Source: Opitutaceae bacterium
Lineage (GTDB): Bacteria > Verrucomicrobiota > Verrucomicrobiia > Opitutales > Opitutaceae
Assembly: GCA_028284385.1 (NCBI GenBank)
Contig: JANQRT010000069.1
Location: forward strand, 124,001-188,000
Direction of reading: 5' to 3'
Length of the DNA stretch: 64,000 nt
Shown here: positions 36,184-44,261 of the stretch, piece after piece
Numbering within the stretch: the stretch's first letter is position 1
Layout: each line of letters starts with the position of its first letter
Made by a program: the position numbers and the translations under genes
Notes under the pieces: model-generated
Seen by the model: only the letters and a program-made list of their open reading frames with translations
Database searches by the model: none
Told to the model about the DNA's origin: nothing

Positions 36184-37158
36184 CTACGCCAGAGAGCCGC
36201 CACAGCTAGAGCCGGCGCCTGCCGTGCAACCAAAGCAATGGGAGGCCAATTGAATAGATTCGTCTTCGAAAGCGTCTGGCGTCAATTCCCAGAGGTGGAT
36301 ATCCTTCCCACCTCTAAATGGCATGTTCAGCATTTGGTTGAAGTCGCAATCGAAGACGCGTCCTCGCCAATCAACGCTGATCGTATCCCGACACATTAGA
36401 GAATCGACTGAGGAAGGGTTAAAACTCCCAACAAGAAGGTCCATGTATTCATCAAGCCGATCTTCTCGCTTGAGATAGGCCAGAAATCTGGCAATAGGCA
36501 TGTTGGTAATTGTATAGAGATTATTGAATACAATCCCAAAGCTATCTTGAAGAGCTTCTTTATAATCCGTTTCCAGCTCCGCTTGGTCCGGAGGCAGAGA
36601 GGGACCCAGGGGGTTGTACACGAGATTCAAAGGCAAATCGGGATCCACTCCATAACCCAGATCGTTTAGCAATTTCAGAGCTTGTATCGAATCGTCGAAC
36701 ACGCCATTGCCTCGCTGAGCTTCGACATTATCAGGCTGGTAACAGGGCATTGAAGCCACGATCTCTACTCGGTGCCTCGCAAGAAACGCAGCTAGACCTT
36801 CGTATTCGGATTCCAGTAGAATGGTAAGATTGCATCGATCGATAATCCTAGCCTTCGGCCTGATCTCGCGAACTCGCTCGACTAGAAAACGAAAGCCTGG
36901 CATCATTTCCGGAGCGCCACCGGTTATATCCACAGTCTGGATATCGCTTGAGCTGAACCAGGCCAATATCTTGAGGAGCGTGTCAAGAGTCATGATTTCC
37001 TTCCGGCCTGGCCCAGCGTTCACATGACAGTGCATGCAGGTCAGATTGCAAAGCTTGCCGACATTCAATTGCAGATTCGCTGGCTTCGTCCGCTTTAGCT
37101 CAAGGCCATTGGCTTCTAGAAGGGTTTGAAACGATATTCGGCTTTCGACTACGGACAT
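36184..37158 (-). CDS. arsS: ArsS-like radical SAM protein (arsenosugar biosynthesis type)
   Basis: This 324-residue radical SAM enzyme has the iron-sulfur motif CNLTCMHCH (CxxxCxxC) near residue 37. The sequence TVDITGGAPEMMPGFRFLV follows, and the C-terminal Cys-rich segment HCFGCTAGAGSSCGG is characteristic of the ArsS / radical SAM-Cys-rich family. ArsS-type proteins are linked to arsenosugar formation, usually beside an ArsM methyltransferase; none is present here, so the arsenic role is inferred from family only. No in-frame TGA suggests selenocysteine. It is the only gene between the carbohydrate locus and the cytochrome oxidase operon and is 153 bp from the latter's last gene. Confidence 0.82.
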   Translation of the reverse strand: MSVVESRISFQTLLEANGLELKRTKPANLQLNVGKLCNLTCMHCHVNAGPGRKEIMTLDTLLKILAWFSSSDIQTVDITGGAPEMMPGFRFLVERVREIRPKARIIDRCNLTILLESEYEGLAAFLARHRVEIVASMPCYQPDNVEAQRGNGVFDDSIQALKLLNDLGYGVDPDLPLNLVYNPLGPSLPPDQAELETDYKEALQDSFGIVFNNLYTITNMPIARFLAYLKREDRLDEYMDLLVGSFNPSSVDSLMCRDTISVDWRGRVFDCDFNQMLNMPFRGGKDIHLWELTPDAFEDESIQLASHCFGCTAGAGSSCGGSLA

Positions 37159-37310
37159 GAAGTATCAATAGTTTCACTCATAGACAAAAGGAGAAGTAGC
37201 TTCAAATGCGCCAAAAAGGAGGTTCAGTGAATCTAAACGATCCTAGCCGCGCAAGGATTTCGTTTTTGCGCAGTCGACAGAAAGGAAATCAATCGAATGG
37301 CAGCCTAACG

Positions 37311-37511
37311 CTAGCGGTACTTCTTGGCCACGTAGTAGACGATCCCCCCGATCATGAAAAGCGGGAGAAACGTAAGCAGACCTGTAGTAAAATAATAGGC
37401 GTATCTGGCTTCTTCGCTAGCCACCGCGCAAACGCTACAGGCCAAAGCTGGTTTCGCCAGCGCCAAGAGAAGCAGAAAAGGGAACAGCCTGAATAACCTT
37501 AGCAGTTTCAT
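37311..37511 (-). CDS. Small secreted/membrane protein at the end of the cytochrome oxidase operon
   Basis: This 66-residue protein has a signal-like hydrophobic start (FPFLLLLALAKPALA), the motif CSVC just after it, a transmembrane helix (GLLTFLPLFMIGGIVYYVA) and a short basic end, KKYR. The ATG lies 1 base past the stop of the upstream subunit III gene, so translation is coupled. It has no recognised family. The CxxC placed outside the membrane could bind metal or shuttle electrons or copper in oxidase assembly, but that is conjecture. Its hydrophobic architecture, operon position and coupling support that it is real. Confidence 0.75.
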   Translation of the reverse strand: MKLLRLFRLFPFLLLLALAKPALACSVCAVASEEARYAYYFTTGLLTFLPLFMIGGIVYYVAKKYR

Positions 37512-37512
37512 G

Positions 37513-38109
37513 TCAGGTCAAGTATACCAGGACGTACAAGATCGGCCAAAGTCCGACCACGAAGTACCAGAAAATCTGCCCAGCCGAAAAGGTCTGCTGC
37601 TTCAAGCGGCGTTCTTTCATGAGACGATAAAGCCAAACCAGGCCAATAATGGCTCCGATGGCATGCAAGGCATGGGTGCCGATGATGAGATAGAAAAACG
37701 CGCCGTACTGGCTGGAGGTCATCGTCAGACCATAGCTAATCAGACGGGCCCATTCGAAACCTTGGATAGCCACAAAAAGAATCCCAAGATACAAAGTGGC
37801 CTTGAGAAGCTTCAAGGTCGGGTCTCCGTAAGCATCTTGCCTGAAGGACCGATTAGCCAAAAATAAAGTAACCGCGCTACTGAGAAGAAAAACCGAATTG
37901 ATTGCCGTGACAAAAACGGGCAGTCGAGGCTGCCCTTCTGGCGGCCAAGCCTCTACACTGGATTTTATAATCAGAAAAGCGCTGACCAGAGCGGCGAAAA
38001 ACATCAGCTCGGTCATAATGAAAAGGATCATACCCAACACGCTATTCGCAATAGGCGGCTGGCGCTTGAGCGCTCCCTCTCCCGAATAACTTGCTTCCGC
38101 GTATCTCAT
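37513..38109 (-). CDS. Second cytochrome c oxidase subunit III-like protein
   Basis: This 198-residue membrane protein has five predicted helices in the heme-copper oxidase subunit III pattern: SVLGMILFIMTELMFFAALV, then FLLSSAVTLFLANRSF, GIQ-type GFEWARL and THALHAIGAIIGLVWLYRLM. It is the second subunit III homologue of the operon (the other is at 38558-39136) and is clearly diverged from it. Either it replaces a subunit in the complex or it has an assembly role. It follows the subunit IV gene by 26 bp and overlaps functionally with the 66-residue gene downstream. Family call firm; need for two copies unexplained. Confidence 0.85.
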   Translation of the reverse strand: MRYAEASYSGEGALKRQPPIANSVLGMILFIMTELMFFAALVSAFLIIKSSVEAWPPEGQPRLPVFVTAINSVFLLSSAVTLFLANRSFRQDAYGDPTLKLLKATLYLGILFVAIQGFEWARLISYGLTMTSSQYGAFFYLIIGTHALHAIGAIIGLVWLYRLMKERRLKQQTFSAGQIFWYFVVGLWPILYVLVYLT

Positions 38110-38135
38110 CTTTTCTTGTTTTAAAGCGCTAAATT

Positions 38136-38534
38136 TTAGTGATGATCGTCAGCCTTTTCGCCGTGATCGTGATGAGAGTCTCCGTGATGCCCAGCTGAAC
38201 CGGTAGGCTCTTCATAAGGCTTTTCCCAGTTATGGCCTTCCGCCGCCATGATATCGATCTTAACGCCGAAGAAGAAGACGAACATCAAAGCCAAGCTGGC
38301 CAGAAGGATGTACGGAGCGTAAATCTTCTCGGTTTTTAGATGCATGAAGTGGGCCGCCACCATATAGGCCTTAACGATAGCGATCCCAAAGGCGGTTGGC
38401 AGTATCAAAGCCATGCGGGAGAGGCCCTCCATTCCGAGAATGTCCGCCAGTTCAGGCCCCAGGACGCTGATAATGAAAAGAATGAGAAGCGCTACGTAGA
38501 TTTGATTGTATTTCTTAAGCGAATTTCCAGCCAT
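38136..38534 (-). CDS. Cytochrome c oxidase subunit IV family protein
   Basis: This 132-residue protein has three hydrophobic helices (YVALLILFIISVLGPELADI, then ALILPTAFGIAIVKAYMVAAH and ILLASLALMFVFFFGVKI), including the subunit IV signature KAYMVAAHFMHLK. The C-terminal tail is very rich in His and Asp (HHGDSHHDHGEKADDHH), a likely metal-binding extension; subunit I has a similar His-rich N-terminus. It lies between the two subunit III genes in the oxidase operon. The His-rich end may hold copper or zinc near the membrane, an inference. Confidence 0.85.
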   Translation of the reverse strand: MAGNSLKKYNQIYVALLILFIISVLGPELADILGMEGLSRMALILPTAFGIAIVKAYMVAAHFMHLKTEKIYAPYILLASLALMFVFFFGVKIDIMAAEGHNWEKPYEEPTGSAGHHGDSHHDHGEKADDHH

Positions 38535-38557
38535 TTTAAAATGTATTTAAATTCCAA

Positions 38558-39136
38558 TTACTTAGCGATGTAGAGAAGCGGGAAGAGGAAGATCCATACG
38601 ATATCCACAAAGTGCCAGTAGATGCCTATGTTCTCTACACGATGCCAGTTTCTCTCATTCTTTATATCCCCCTCCGCTATAATCGCCATGATCACCATGC
38701 CGCAGAGAACGTGAAAACCGTGAAGTCCAGTCGCCGTGTAGTAGAAGCTCCAGAAATTGTTAGTGAAGAGCGTCATACCATGGGTGATTTCCTTGTAGTA
38801 CTCCACAAATTTAAAACCCATGAAGAAACCGCCAAGAAGGATGGTGAGCCAAAGAAATTGACGCGTCTTCTTGGCGTTTTTCTGCTCCGAGTAATGGTGA
38901 GCGATGACAACAAACCAGCTTGAAGTCAGTAGCCAGAAGGTATTAATACCGCCAATAAGCGTACTGGTAGCAGCAGCCTCTTGAGCCCAGGAACCATGAA
39001 GGAAGCGATTGAGTAGGTAAGCGGCGATGAGGCCGCCGAAAATGAAGATTTCAGACGCGACTACCCACCAGACCGCAAGTCTTCCGGTAGGGATTCCCGT
39101 TGCGCTTCTACTCGTAGCAATGATTTGATGCGCCAT
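38558..39136 (-). CDS. coxC: Cytochrome c oxidase subunit III
   Basis: This 192-residue membrane protein has five helices and classical subunit III motifs: RLAVWWVVASEIFIFGGLIA, then WLLTSSWFVVIAHHY, TGLHGFHVLCGMV and the terminal IYWHFVDIVWIFLFPLLYI. It is the five-helix form typical of bacterial aa3/caa3 oxidases. It follows subunit I by 52 bp in the operon. Subunit III stabilises the catalytic core and proton uptake. Confidence 0.93.
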   Translation of the reverse strand: MAHQIIATSRSATGIPTGRLAVWWVVASEIFIFGGLIAAYLLNRFLHGSWAQEAAATSTLIGGINTFWLLTSSWFVVIAHHYSEQKNAKKTRQFLWLTILLGGFFMGFKFVEYYKEITHGMTLFTNNFWSFYYTATGLHGFHVLCGMVIMAIIAEGDIKNERNWHRVENIGIYWHFVDIVWIFLFPLLYIAK

Positions 39137-39188
39137 ATCGATTTTTAGGAAAAGGGTTTAGAAAGACGTATTCAGTTTTACGCGACTG

Positions 39189-40916
39189 CTAAGTTTTCGG
39201 CTTCTGGTTTCCCGGCTCGTTCTGAGGCCAGTAATCGTCTTCCCTATCAGGATGAGCAAACTCGTAGGGTCCGCGATAGACTTCCGGAAATCCATCCGGG
39301 AAATTCCCATGAGGGGGAGGAGACGGAGCCACCCATTCAAGCGTATTGGCTTTCCAAGGATTCTTATCGGCCTTCTCGCCATACTTGAGGCTGACGATGA
39401 AGTTGATGATAAACGGAATCTGAAACAGGAGCATAACCACCAGACTGATGGTAGCGAAAACGCGCATGTCCTGCATATCAGCTCCGGCAAGATCCGGGAA
39501 GTGCTGGTAGTTGTAGATACGGCGATGCTGACCAGCCGCTCCGAGGACGAATAGCGGAATGAAAATGCAGTTGAAAGAAATGATCGTTCCCCAGAAGTGG
39601 ATCTTGCCCCAGGTTTCATTCATCTTTCGGCCAAACATCTTGGGGAACCAATAGTATATAGCCGTGTAGGTTCCAATGATGGCAATGGGAAAGAAAGTGT
39701 AGTGGAAGTGAGCTAACACAAAATAAGTATCGTGCAGATAGATATCGACTCCACTCGAACCGAGCCAAATGCCAGTCACTCCACCAATTAGAAACTCAGC
39801 CAAGAAAGAGAGGGCGAAGAGCATGGCCGTAGTGAATTGGATGGAACCGCCATACAGCGTGGCTATGTAGGCGAAAAGCATGATGGCCACCGGTATGGAA
39901 ATCAGAAGAGTAGTCGTGGTGAAAAGGTAGGCTGCTCTCGGATCGACCCCGGAAATAAACTGGTGGTGAGCCCAGACGAAGAAGCTTAGAATTCCCAATC
40001 CAATCGTCGCATACAGGATCATTTTGTAGGCGAAAAGCTTCTTACGAGCAAAGGTACACATTACTTCGGCCACAATCCCCATGGCCGGCAGAAGCACGAC
40101 GTAGACTTCAGGATGACCAAAGAACCAGAAAAGATGCTGCCACAAAACAGGATCCCCTCCCGCGCTCGCATCAAAGAAGGTGGTGCCTAAAGTCTGGTCG
40201 AAGAGAAGCATAACCGCTCCGGCAACCAGTGGTCCAACAGAGGCCATGAATAGCATGCTGGCGATGACTATCATCCAAATGACGATAGGAATGTCGTACA
40301 TGCGCATTCCCTTGGCCCGAGCGTTCATCACTGTAGTGATGAAATTGATACCACCCAACAGAAAGGCTACAATTTCCAGCGTAACGGCAATAAGCCACAT
40401 GGGCGCCCCGAAAGGCGTGGCATTGTATTTCGCCATAGCTGATAGTGGCGGATAGGCAGTCCATGCTCCCCCGAATCCTCCTCCAGGGACGAAGAAAGAA
40501 GCGATGAGGACAATGGCGCTAAGCAGAAAGATCTGGTAGGAAAGCCGATTGACCCTTGGAAACACCATATCGTCGCAACCGATCATAAGCGGTATCAGAA
40601 AATTTCCCATGGCCGCTATCAGCACCGGCATCGCGACCCAGAAAATCATTATGGTACCGTGATTGGTGACGAGAGAGTTGTAAGCCGCAGGGGAAACGAG
40701 GCCAAAGAAAGGAACCGACGATCCGGGGAAAGCCAGCTGCATTCGGAAAACGTAGGCAAAATAGCCCCCGATCAGAGCCATCGCGATTCCAGTAAACATG
40801 TACTGGAAACCGATAATCTTATGGTCGGTGGAGAAGACGTACTTACTCCAGAAAGATTCCTCGTGCTCGTGGTGATGATCGTCGTGGGCTACGTCGGCAG
40901 TTGCTACTTCAGCCAT
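39189..40916 (-). CDS. coxA: Cytochrome c oxidase subunit I
   Basis: This 575-residue catalytic subunit has about 12-14 helices. It reduces oxygen at the heme a3-CuB centre and pumps protons. The motif FFGHPEVYVVLLPAMG carries the A1-type glutamate, and other signatures are WAHHQFISGVDP and HDTYFVLAHFHYTF, with the His ligands expected of an aa3-type oxidase. The N-terminus contains a His-rich stretch (HDDHHHEHEE), an unusual addition that may bind copper. Its start overlaps the end of the subunit II gene by 8 bp, so translation is coupled. It is the third member of the seven-to-eight-gene oxidase operon. Confidence 0.97.
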   Translation of the reverse strand: MAEVATADVAHDDHHHEHEESFWSKYVFSTDHKIIGFQYMFTGIAMALIGGYFAYVFRMQLAFPGSSVPFFGLVSPAAYNSLVTNHGTIMIFWVAMPVLIAAMGNFLIPLMIGCDDMVFPRVNRLSYQIFLLSAIVLIASFFVPGGGFGGAWTAYPPLSAMAKYNATPFGAPMWLIAVTLEIVAFLLGGINFITTVMNARAKGMRMYDIPIVIWMIVIASMLFMASVGPLVAGAVMLLFDQTLGTTFFDASAGGDPVLWQHLFWFFGHPEVYVVLLPAMGIVAEVMCTFARKKLFAYKMILYATIGLGILSFFVWAHHQFISGVDPRAAYLFTTTTLLISIPVAIMLFAYIATLYGGSIQFTTAMLFALSFLAEFLIGGVTGIWLGSSGVDIYLHDTYFVLAHFHYTFFPIAIIGTYTAIYYWFPKMFGRKMNETWGKIHFWGTIISFNCIFIPLFVLGAAGQHRRIYNYQHFPDLAGADMQDMRVFATISLVVMLLFQIPFIINFIVSLKYGEKADKNPWKANTLEWVAPSPPPHGNFPDGFPEVYRGPYEFAHPDREDDYWPQNEPGNQKPKT

Positions 40917-41649
40917 TGGTATTGTCCTCCTGGGCTTGAGAGTCGTTTTCAGTATTTTGAGCGATCAAGTTAGCGGATTGCGCCGGTGGCGAATTAGCGG
41001 CAATCCAGGCAGCATGATCTTCTTCGCTTTTCACGAAGATTCGAGCTCCCATAATCCCATGAGCCACTCCACACATCTCGGCGCACTGTATATCCCATTC
41101 GCCCTGTAGATTGGGCTCAAACCAGCCAGTGATATCGCGTCCAGGAATCGCATCCTGCTTTAGACGGAAAACAGGTACCGAAAAGCTGTGCATCACGTCT
41201 GGCGACTGGAGGGTATAGTGATACACCGTGTCCGCCTTTACGTGCAATTCGTTGACTTTAGCGATATCGTCATCGGTTCCGAGAAGACCGTCAGCCCCCG
41301 AGTGGTAGAAAGTCCAAGCCCACTGTTGAGCCACGATTCGCACCTCGTCCTCAGCTGGCGGCTTATCGATTTTCACCTGGTGCCAAACGACAAAGGTGAA
41401 AATGAGGATAGCGAGATCGCAAACGAGGATCAAGTAGTGAGGAACTTCGATCGCCATCTTCTGCTTGTGCGTTTCGCCCGTGATGTATTGAGCTTTTTCT
41501 TCAGGCTTACGACGGTAGCGGAAAACAAGGTAGAAGAATACGCCGATCGCTAAGAAGAACCAGAATCCTACCAGGTAGGTGATAAAGTCGAACAGCCAAT
41601 CGATTTCCTTGGCGTAGGTGGAGGCGGCGGGAAGAAGTTTTTCAAGCAT
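40909..41649 (-). CDS. coxB: Cytochrome c oxidase subunit II
   Basis: This 246-residue protein has two N-terminal helices and a periplasmic cupredoxin domain. The complete CuA site CAEMCGVAHGIM (two Cys, His and Met ligands) and the aromatic electron-entry motif QQWAWTFYH are present. There is no fused cytochrome c, so electrons probably arrive from the separate diheme cytochrome encoded two genes upstream. The C-terminus after the cupredoxin is short and acidic. It overlaps subunit I by 8 bp. Confidence 0.95.
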   Translation of the reverse strand: MLEKLLPAASTYAKEIDWLFDFITYLVGFWFFLAIGVFFYLVFRYRRKPEEKAQYITGETHKQKMAIEVPHYLILVCDLAILIFTFVVWHQVKIDKPPAEDEVRIVAQQWAWTFYHSGADGLLGTDDDIAKVNELHVKADTVYHYTLQSPDVMHSFSVPVFRLKQDAIPGRDITGWFEPNLQGEWDIQCAEMCGVAHGIMGARIFVKSEEDHAAWIAANSPPAQSANLIAQNTENDSQAQEDNTNG

Positions 41650-41676
41650 GGCTTAATATGGTCAAGCGAAAGGAAA

Positions 41677-41808
41677 TCAGAAATAGACGGACAGGACTAT
41701 CATCGTTGCGGAAAATAAAATCGTTCCACCCAGCGTCCACCAGAATAGTTTTCGCGTAACCTTGTAGGCGTATTGTTCTTGTTCGGAATCGGAAAGTTCT
41801 TCGCTCAT
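41677..41808 (-). CDS. 43-residue single-helix membrane protein in the oxidase operon
   Basis: The small frame starts at ATG 41808 and stops at TGA 41677-41679. It has an acidic N-terminus (MSEELSDSEQEQYAYKV), a basic step (TRK) and one hydrophobic helix (LFWWTLGGTILFSATMIVL), ending SVYF. It lies between the diheme cytochrome c gene (48 bp upstream) and coxB (27 bp downstream), fills the gap neatly and is collinear. The design resembles tiny accessory subunits of oxidases, such as CcoQ- or CoxF-like proteins, but no homology is asserted. No strong ribosome-binding site precedes it, which is usual in this window. Confidence 0.65.
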   Translation of the reverse strand: MSEELSDSEQEQYAYKVTRKLFWWTLGGTILFSATMIVLSVYF

Positions 41809-41856
41809 GGCTTAAGGATATTTTATGCGCAACAGTATTTAGAAATCCGCAAGGTC

Positions 41857-42510
41857 TTATTGAGACAAGGTTTGAATATAGGCAACAACGTCCTTCATGG
41901 CTTGCTCGTCGATTAGCGTCATTGCCATGGGTCTCATCTGGGCGCCCGTAATGTCTTTCGGGTTCGCTCCACGGATGCCAGCCTTGAACTTCTTCAACTG
42001 GTCAAGCTGGTACCAGTCGTATTGATGTATAAGGCTGGGAGAATTAAGCAAATCATTGCCGACTCCATTGGCTTGGTGGCAAGCTAAGCAAGTCGCATAG
42101 AGGACCTGGCCCTTAGCCGCATCTCCACCCTCTATCGTCGATTCTTTGGGAGACGATTTGAGCGTAACAATATAGGCCGCCACCGCCTTCATGTCGTCCT
42201 CCGTAACCATGGTTTGAGCCATGGGCAGCATCCGCAAGCCAGTCACGTCGTCCGGATGAGCTCCGCGTATTGAATCCTTGAATTTCTTAAGCTGCTCGAC
42301 GATGTACTTCTCGGAAAGGTTATTGATGGCGGGAGCCTCAAGCAAAGCGCTTCCATTTCCGTCTGGCATGTGGCAGGAAACGCAATTGGTGTAAAGCTGT
42401 TTGCCACGCGAATCAGCCTGGCCGAAAACTGCCACGGAACTAGAGGCGAGCCAAAATCCAACTACAAAAAAGGATCTTTTAAACGCTAAGAGTGGGCGAA
42501 TCGAATTCAT
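41857..42510 (-). CDS. Diheme cytochrome c (electron donor to the oxidase)
   Basis: This 217-residue periplasmic protein has a signal peptide (FFVVGFWLASSSVAVFG). Two cytochrome c domains follow, each with a heme motif (CVSCHMPDG and CLACHQANG) and a distal Met in repeated MLPMAQT / MRPMAMT segments. The two halves are internal duplicates (KKFKDSIRGAHPDDVTG versus KKFKAGIRGANPKDITG), as in cytochrome c4. As the first gene of the oxidase operon, it is the probable donor to the CuA site of subunit II, which lacks its own heme. A membrane-anchored bc1 or alternative complex partner is not in the window. Confidence 0.92.
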   Translation of the reverse strand: MNSIRPLLAFKRSFFVVGFWLASSSVAVFGQADSRGKQLYTNCVSCHMPDGNGSALLEAPAINNLSEKYIVEQLKKFKDSIRGAHPDDVTGLRMLPMAQTMVTEDDMKAVAAYIVTLKSSPKESTIEGGDAAKGQVLYATCLACHQANGVGNDLLNSPSLIHQYDWYQLDQLKKFKAGIRGANPKDITGAQMRPMAMTLIDEQAMKDVVAYIQTLSQ

Positions 42511-42636
42511 GGATTTCAGAATGTGAGATAATAGATTCGAAGTGTTAAGAGTTTCTAGGAAAAAGCGTATTAAAGTTCTTTATACAATTCAGTAGTCGAC
42601 CTTTACGGCCAGCGTCCGCGTTGATCGTCATGCCTA

Positions 42637-42684
42637 GAAAAAAGAGGAGGAGAAGCCCATTCGATCTACGGCGTATGGGCTTCT
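42637..42684 (-). terminator. Possible distal terminator downstream of lepB
   Basis: A 10-bp stem AGAAGCCCAT / ATGGGCTTCT with a 14-nt loop is followed on the minus strand by CCTCCTCTTTTTTC. The T-run starts seven bases after the stem, so termination may be weak. It insulates the oxidase operon from lepB transcription. Confidence 0.45.
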
Positions 42685-42815
42685 AACTACCTTTTTCACT
42701 CCAAGCAATGTCAAGGTTAAACCTGGCCTAGAATTGGCATAGTAATACCAGGTTTCGCTTGCAGGCAAATCGAGCTGATATTTTCCAAATTCTTTACTTT
42801 TCGCGGTCTCGAAAA

Positions 42816-42835
42816 GAGCGTCCGCTAAAAGCGGA
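42816..42835 (-). terminator. Possible proximal terminator after lepB
   Basis: The minus strand reads TCCGCT-TTT-AGCGGA followed by CGCTCTTTT, 12 bases after the lepB stop. The stem is only 6 bp and the T-run is offset, hence low confidence. Confidence 0.4.
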
Positions 42836-42847
42836 AAAGACGGCAGC

Positions 42848-44158
42848 TCACTTTGCCAACCCGAATCGTCGCGTAAAGGGATAATAGATCAGCACCGGCT
42901 TTCCGACAATTTCCGATTCGGGCACGAATCCCCAAAAACGACTGTCGTGACTATTGCTGCTGTTGTCACCCAAAGCGAAGTAACTGTCATCTGGAATCGG
43001 AAGGACATCGCCGAAATTCAATCGGCCACCGTTCTGGTATCCTTGATAGTCGCCTTCCTTAAGGGCATTCTTTGCAAAAGCCACGGATCCGGAAGCAGGT
43101 TCGCCATTGACCAGCAGTTCGCTGTTCCGAATTTCCAGGGTATCGCCAGGAGTGCCAGTCAGGCGTTTGATATAGAACTTATCCTCATTCAGGCCTGGAA
43201 TGTTTTCAGTACGAAAGACAAACCCATCGCCTACGGCAGGTCGTTTAAAGTGATAACTCATACGATCCACGAAAAGCTGATCCCCCGTTAGAATGTCGAA
43301 GGAAAGAACCGTTTCACCCTTTTGGAAGCGCTTGCCTGTTCTTATCATAGCTATATTCACACGCTTCTCTCGACCGCTGGAATCGGTCACACGAATGACT
43401 CGCTCTTTATACTGCCCGCTTTGAAGCTTGGCTCGTATGTAGCTGTAAAACGAGGTACTATTTGGAAACCAGGCCTTCCGCAGCACATCGTCTTCGATAG
43501 TAAAATCCAAGGGAGTCTTTAAATCGATCCTCTCTCCTCCAATTTCGAACCAGTGACCGATTCCTTTGCCAGGGAGTACTAGAAATCGACGCTTGGGCAC
43601 CACCGACTTATGCAGCGAAAATACCGTTTCCCCGGAGTCGGAATAGACCTGGACCGGAATGAGCAACTCTCCATCGGCAGGAGCCTCGAGCTTGTGCCGA
43701 ATCGAACCGAAGGCAACCAGACGGAATAGCCGGCTCAGGCTTCCTGGCTCATCGTTATCGCTTGGCCAAACCGCCTCCTTCATTCCATAGTAGGTAGGAA
43801 ACATCGAATTGGTCGGAATCTTGAATGGCTTAACAAAGAAAGCGGTAACCCCAAGATAGATAATCAAAGCCATGAAGAAGAAATCGACGTTTTCTCCGAT
43901 CGAAGAACGAGGGTAGAAAGCGCCTCCAATCTGCCTCAAGTGGCCCTCCATGTTATCAATGGCATACTTGAGCTTGTTGCTATCCGCCTGCTTTGGCTTG
44001 AGTTGGGCCTTGAGGTCTTCGATGCGTCGGACCAGTCCATCGAGCTCCTTATCGTTAAGCTGGTCCTTCCGGAAGTGGTAAACCTTGTCGCTCAGATAGA
44101 GCCAATTCTTTCCCGCCTCGCGCAGCTTTTTATTCTCCGACTTTAAAAATCCGAACAT
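42848..44158 (-). CDS. lepB: Signal peptidase I, long verrucomicrobial form
   Basis: This 436-residue membrane protease removes signal peptides at the outer face of the inner membrane. A cytoplasmic N-terminal extension of about 90 residues, basic and probably helical (LRRIEDLKAQLKPKQADS-type), precedes one transmembrane helix. The catalytic Ser118 motif is KIPTNSMFPT, the Lys motif FYIKRLTGTPGD, and the closing box GDNSSNSHDSRFWG. An insertion of about 130 residues separates the Ser and Lys boxes. It is nearly twice the length of small bacterial LepB proteins. Processing of the many exported proteins in this window depends on such an enzyme. It lies 103 bp downstream of lepA, a classical pairing. 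Confidence 0.94.
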   Translation of the reverse strand: MFGFLKSENKKLREAGKNWLYLSDKVYHFRKDQLNDKELDGLVRRIEDLKAQLKPKQADSNKLKYAIDNMEGHLRQIGGAFYPRSSIGENVDFFFMALIIYLGVTAFFVKPFKIPTNSMFPTYYGMKEAVWPSDNDEPGSLSRLFRLVAFGSIRHKLEAPADGELLIPVQVYSDSGETVFSLHKSVVPKRRFLVLPGKGIGHWFEIGGERIDLKTPLDFTIEDDVLRKAWFPNSTSFYSYIRAKLQSGQYKERVIRVTDSSGREKRVNIAMIRTGKRFQKGETVLSFDILTGDQLFVDRMSYHFKRPAVGDGFVFRTENIPGLNEDKFYIKRLTGTPGDTLEIRNSELLVNGEPASGSVAFAKNALKEGDYQGYQNGGRLNFGDVLPIPDDSYFALGDNSSNSHDSRFWGFVPESEIVGKPVLIYYPFTRRFGLAK

Positions 44159-44261
44159 AAGAACCTCTCCCTCCTCTTACGGACGAAAACAAACGTCCAG
44201 AACAAATGGTTTCAATATTTTGCAATCTAGCAAGTGACTCAAATCGAGGTTCCGCGGTTGG

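Larger units (their letters stand above)
42511..42847. other. Intergenic region between lepB and the oxidase operon
   Basis: 337 bp, no gene. Two hairpins lie here, both readable as terminators for the minus-strand signal peptidase gene, and the oxidase operon promoter should lie near 42520-42600. Confidence 0.6.
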
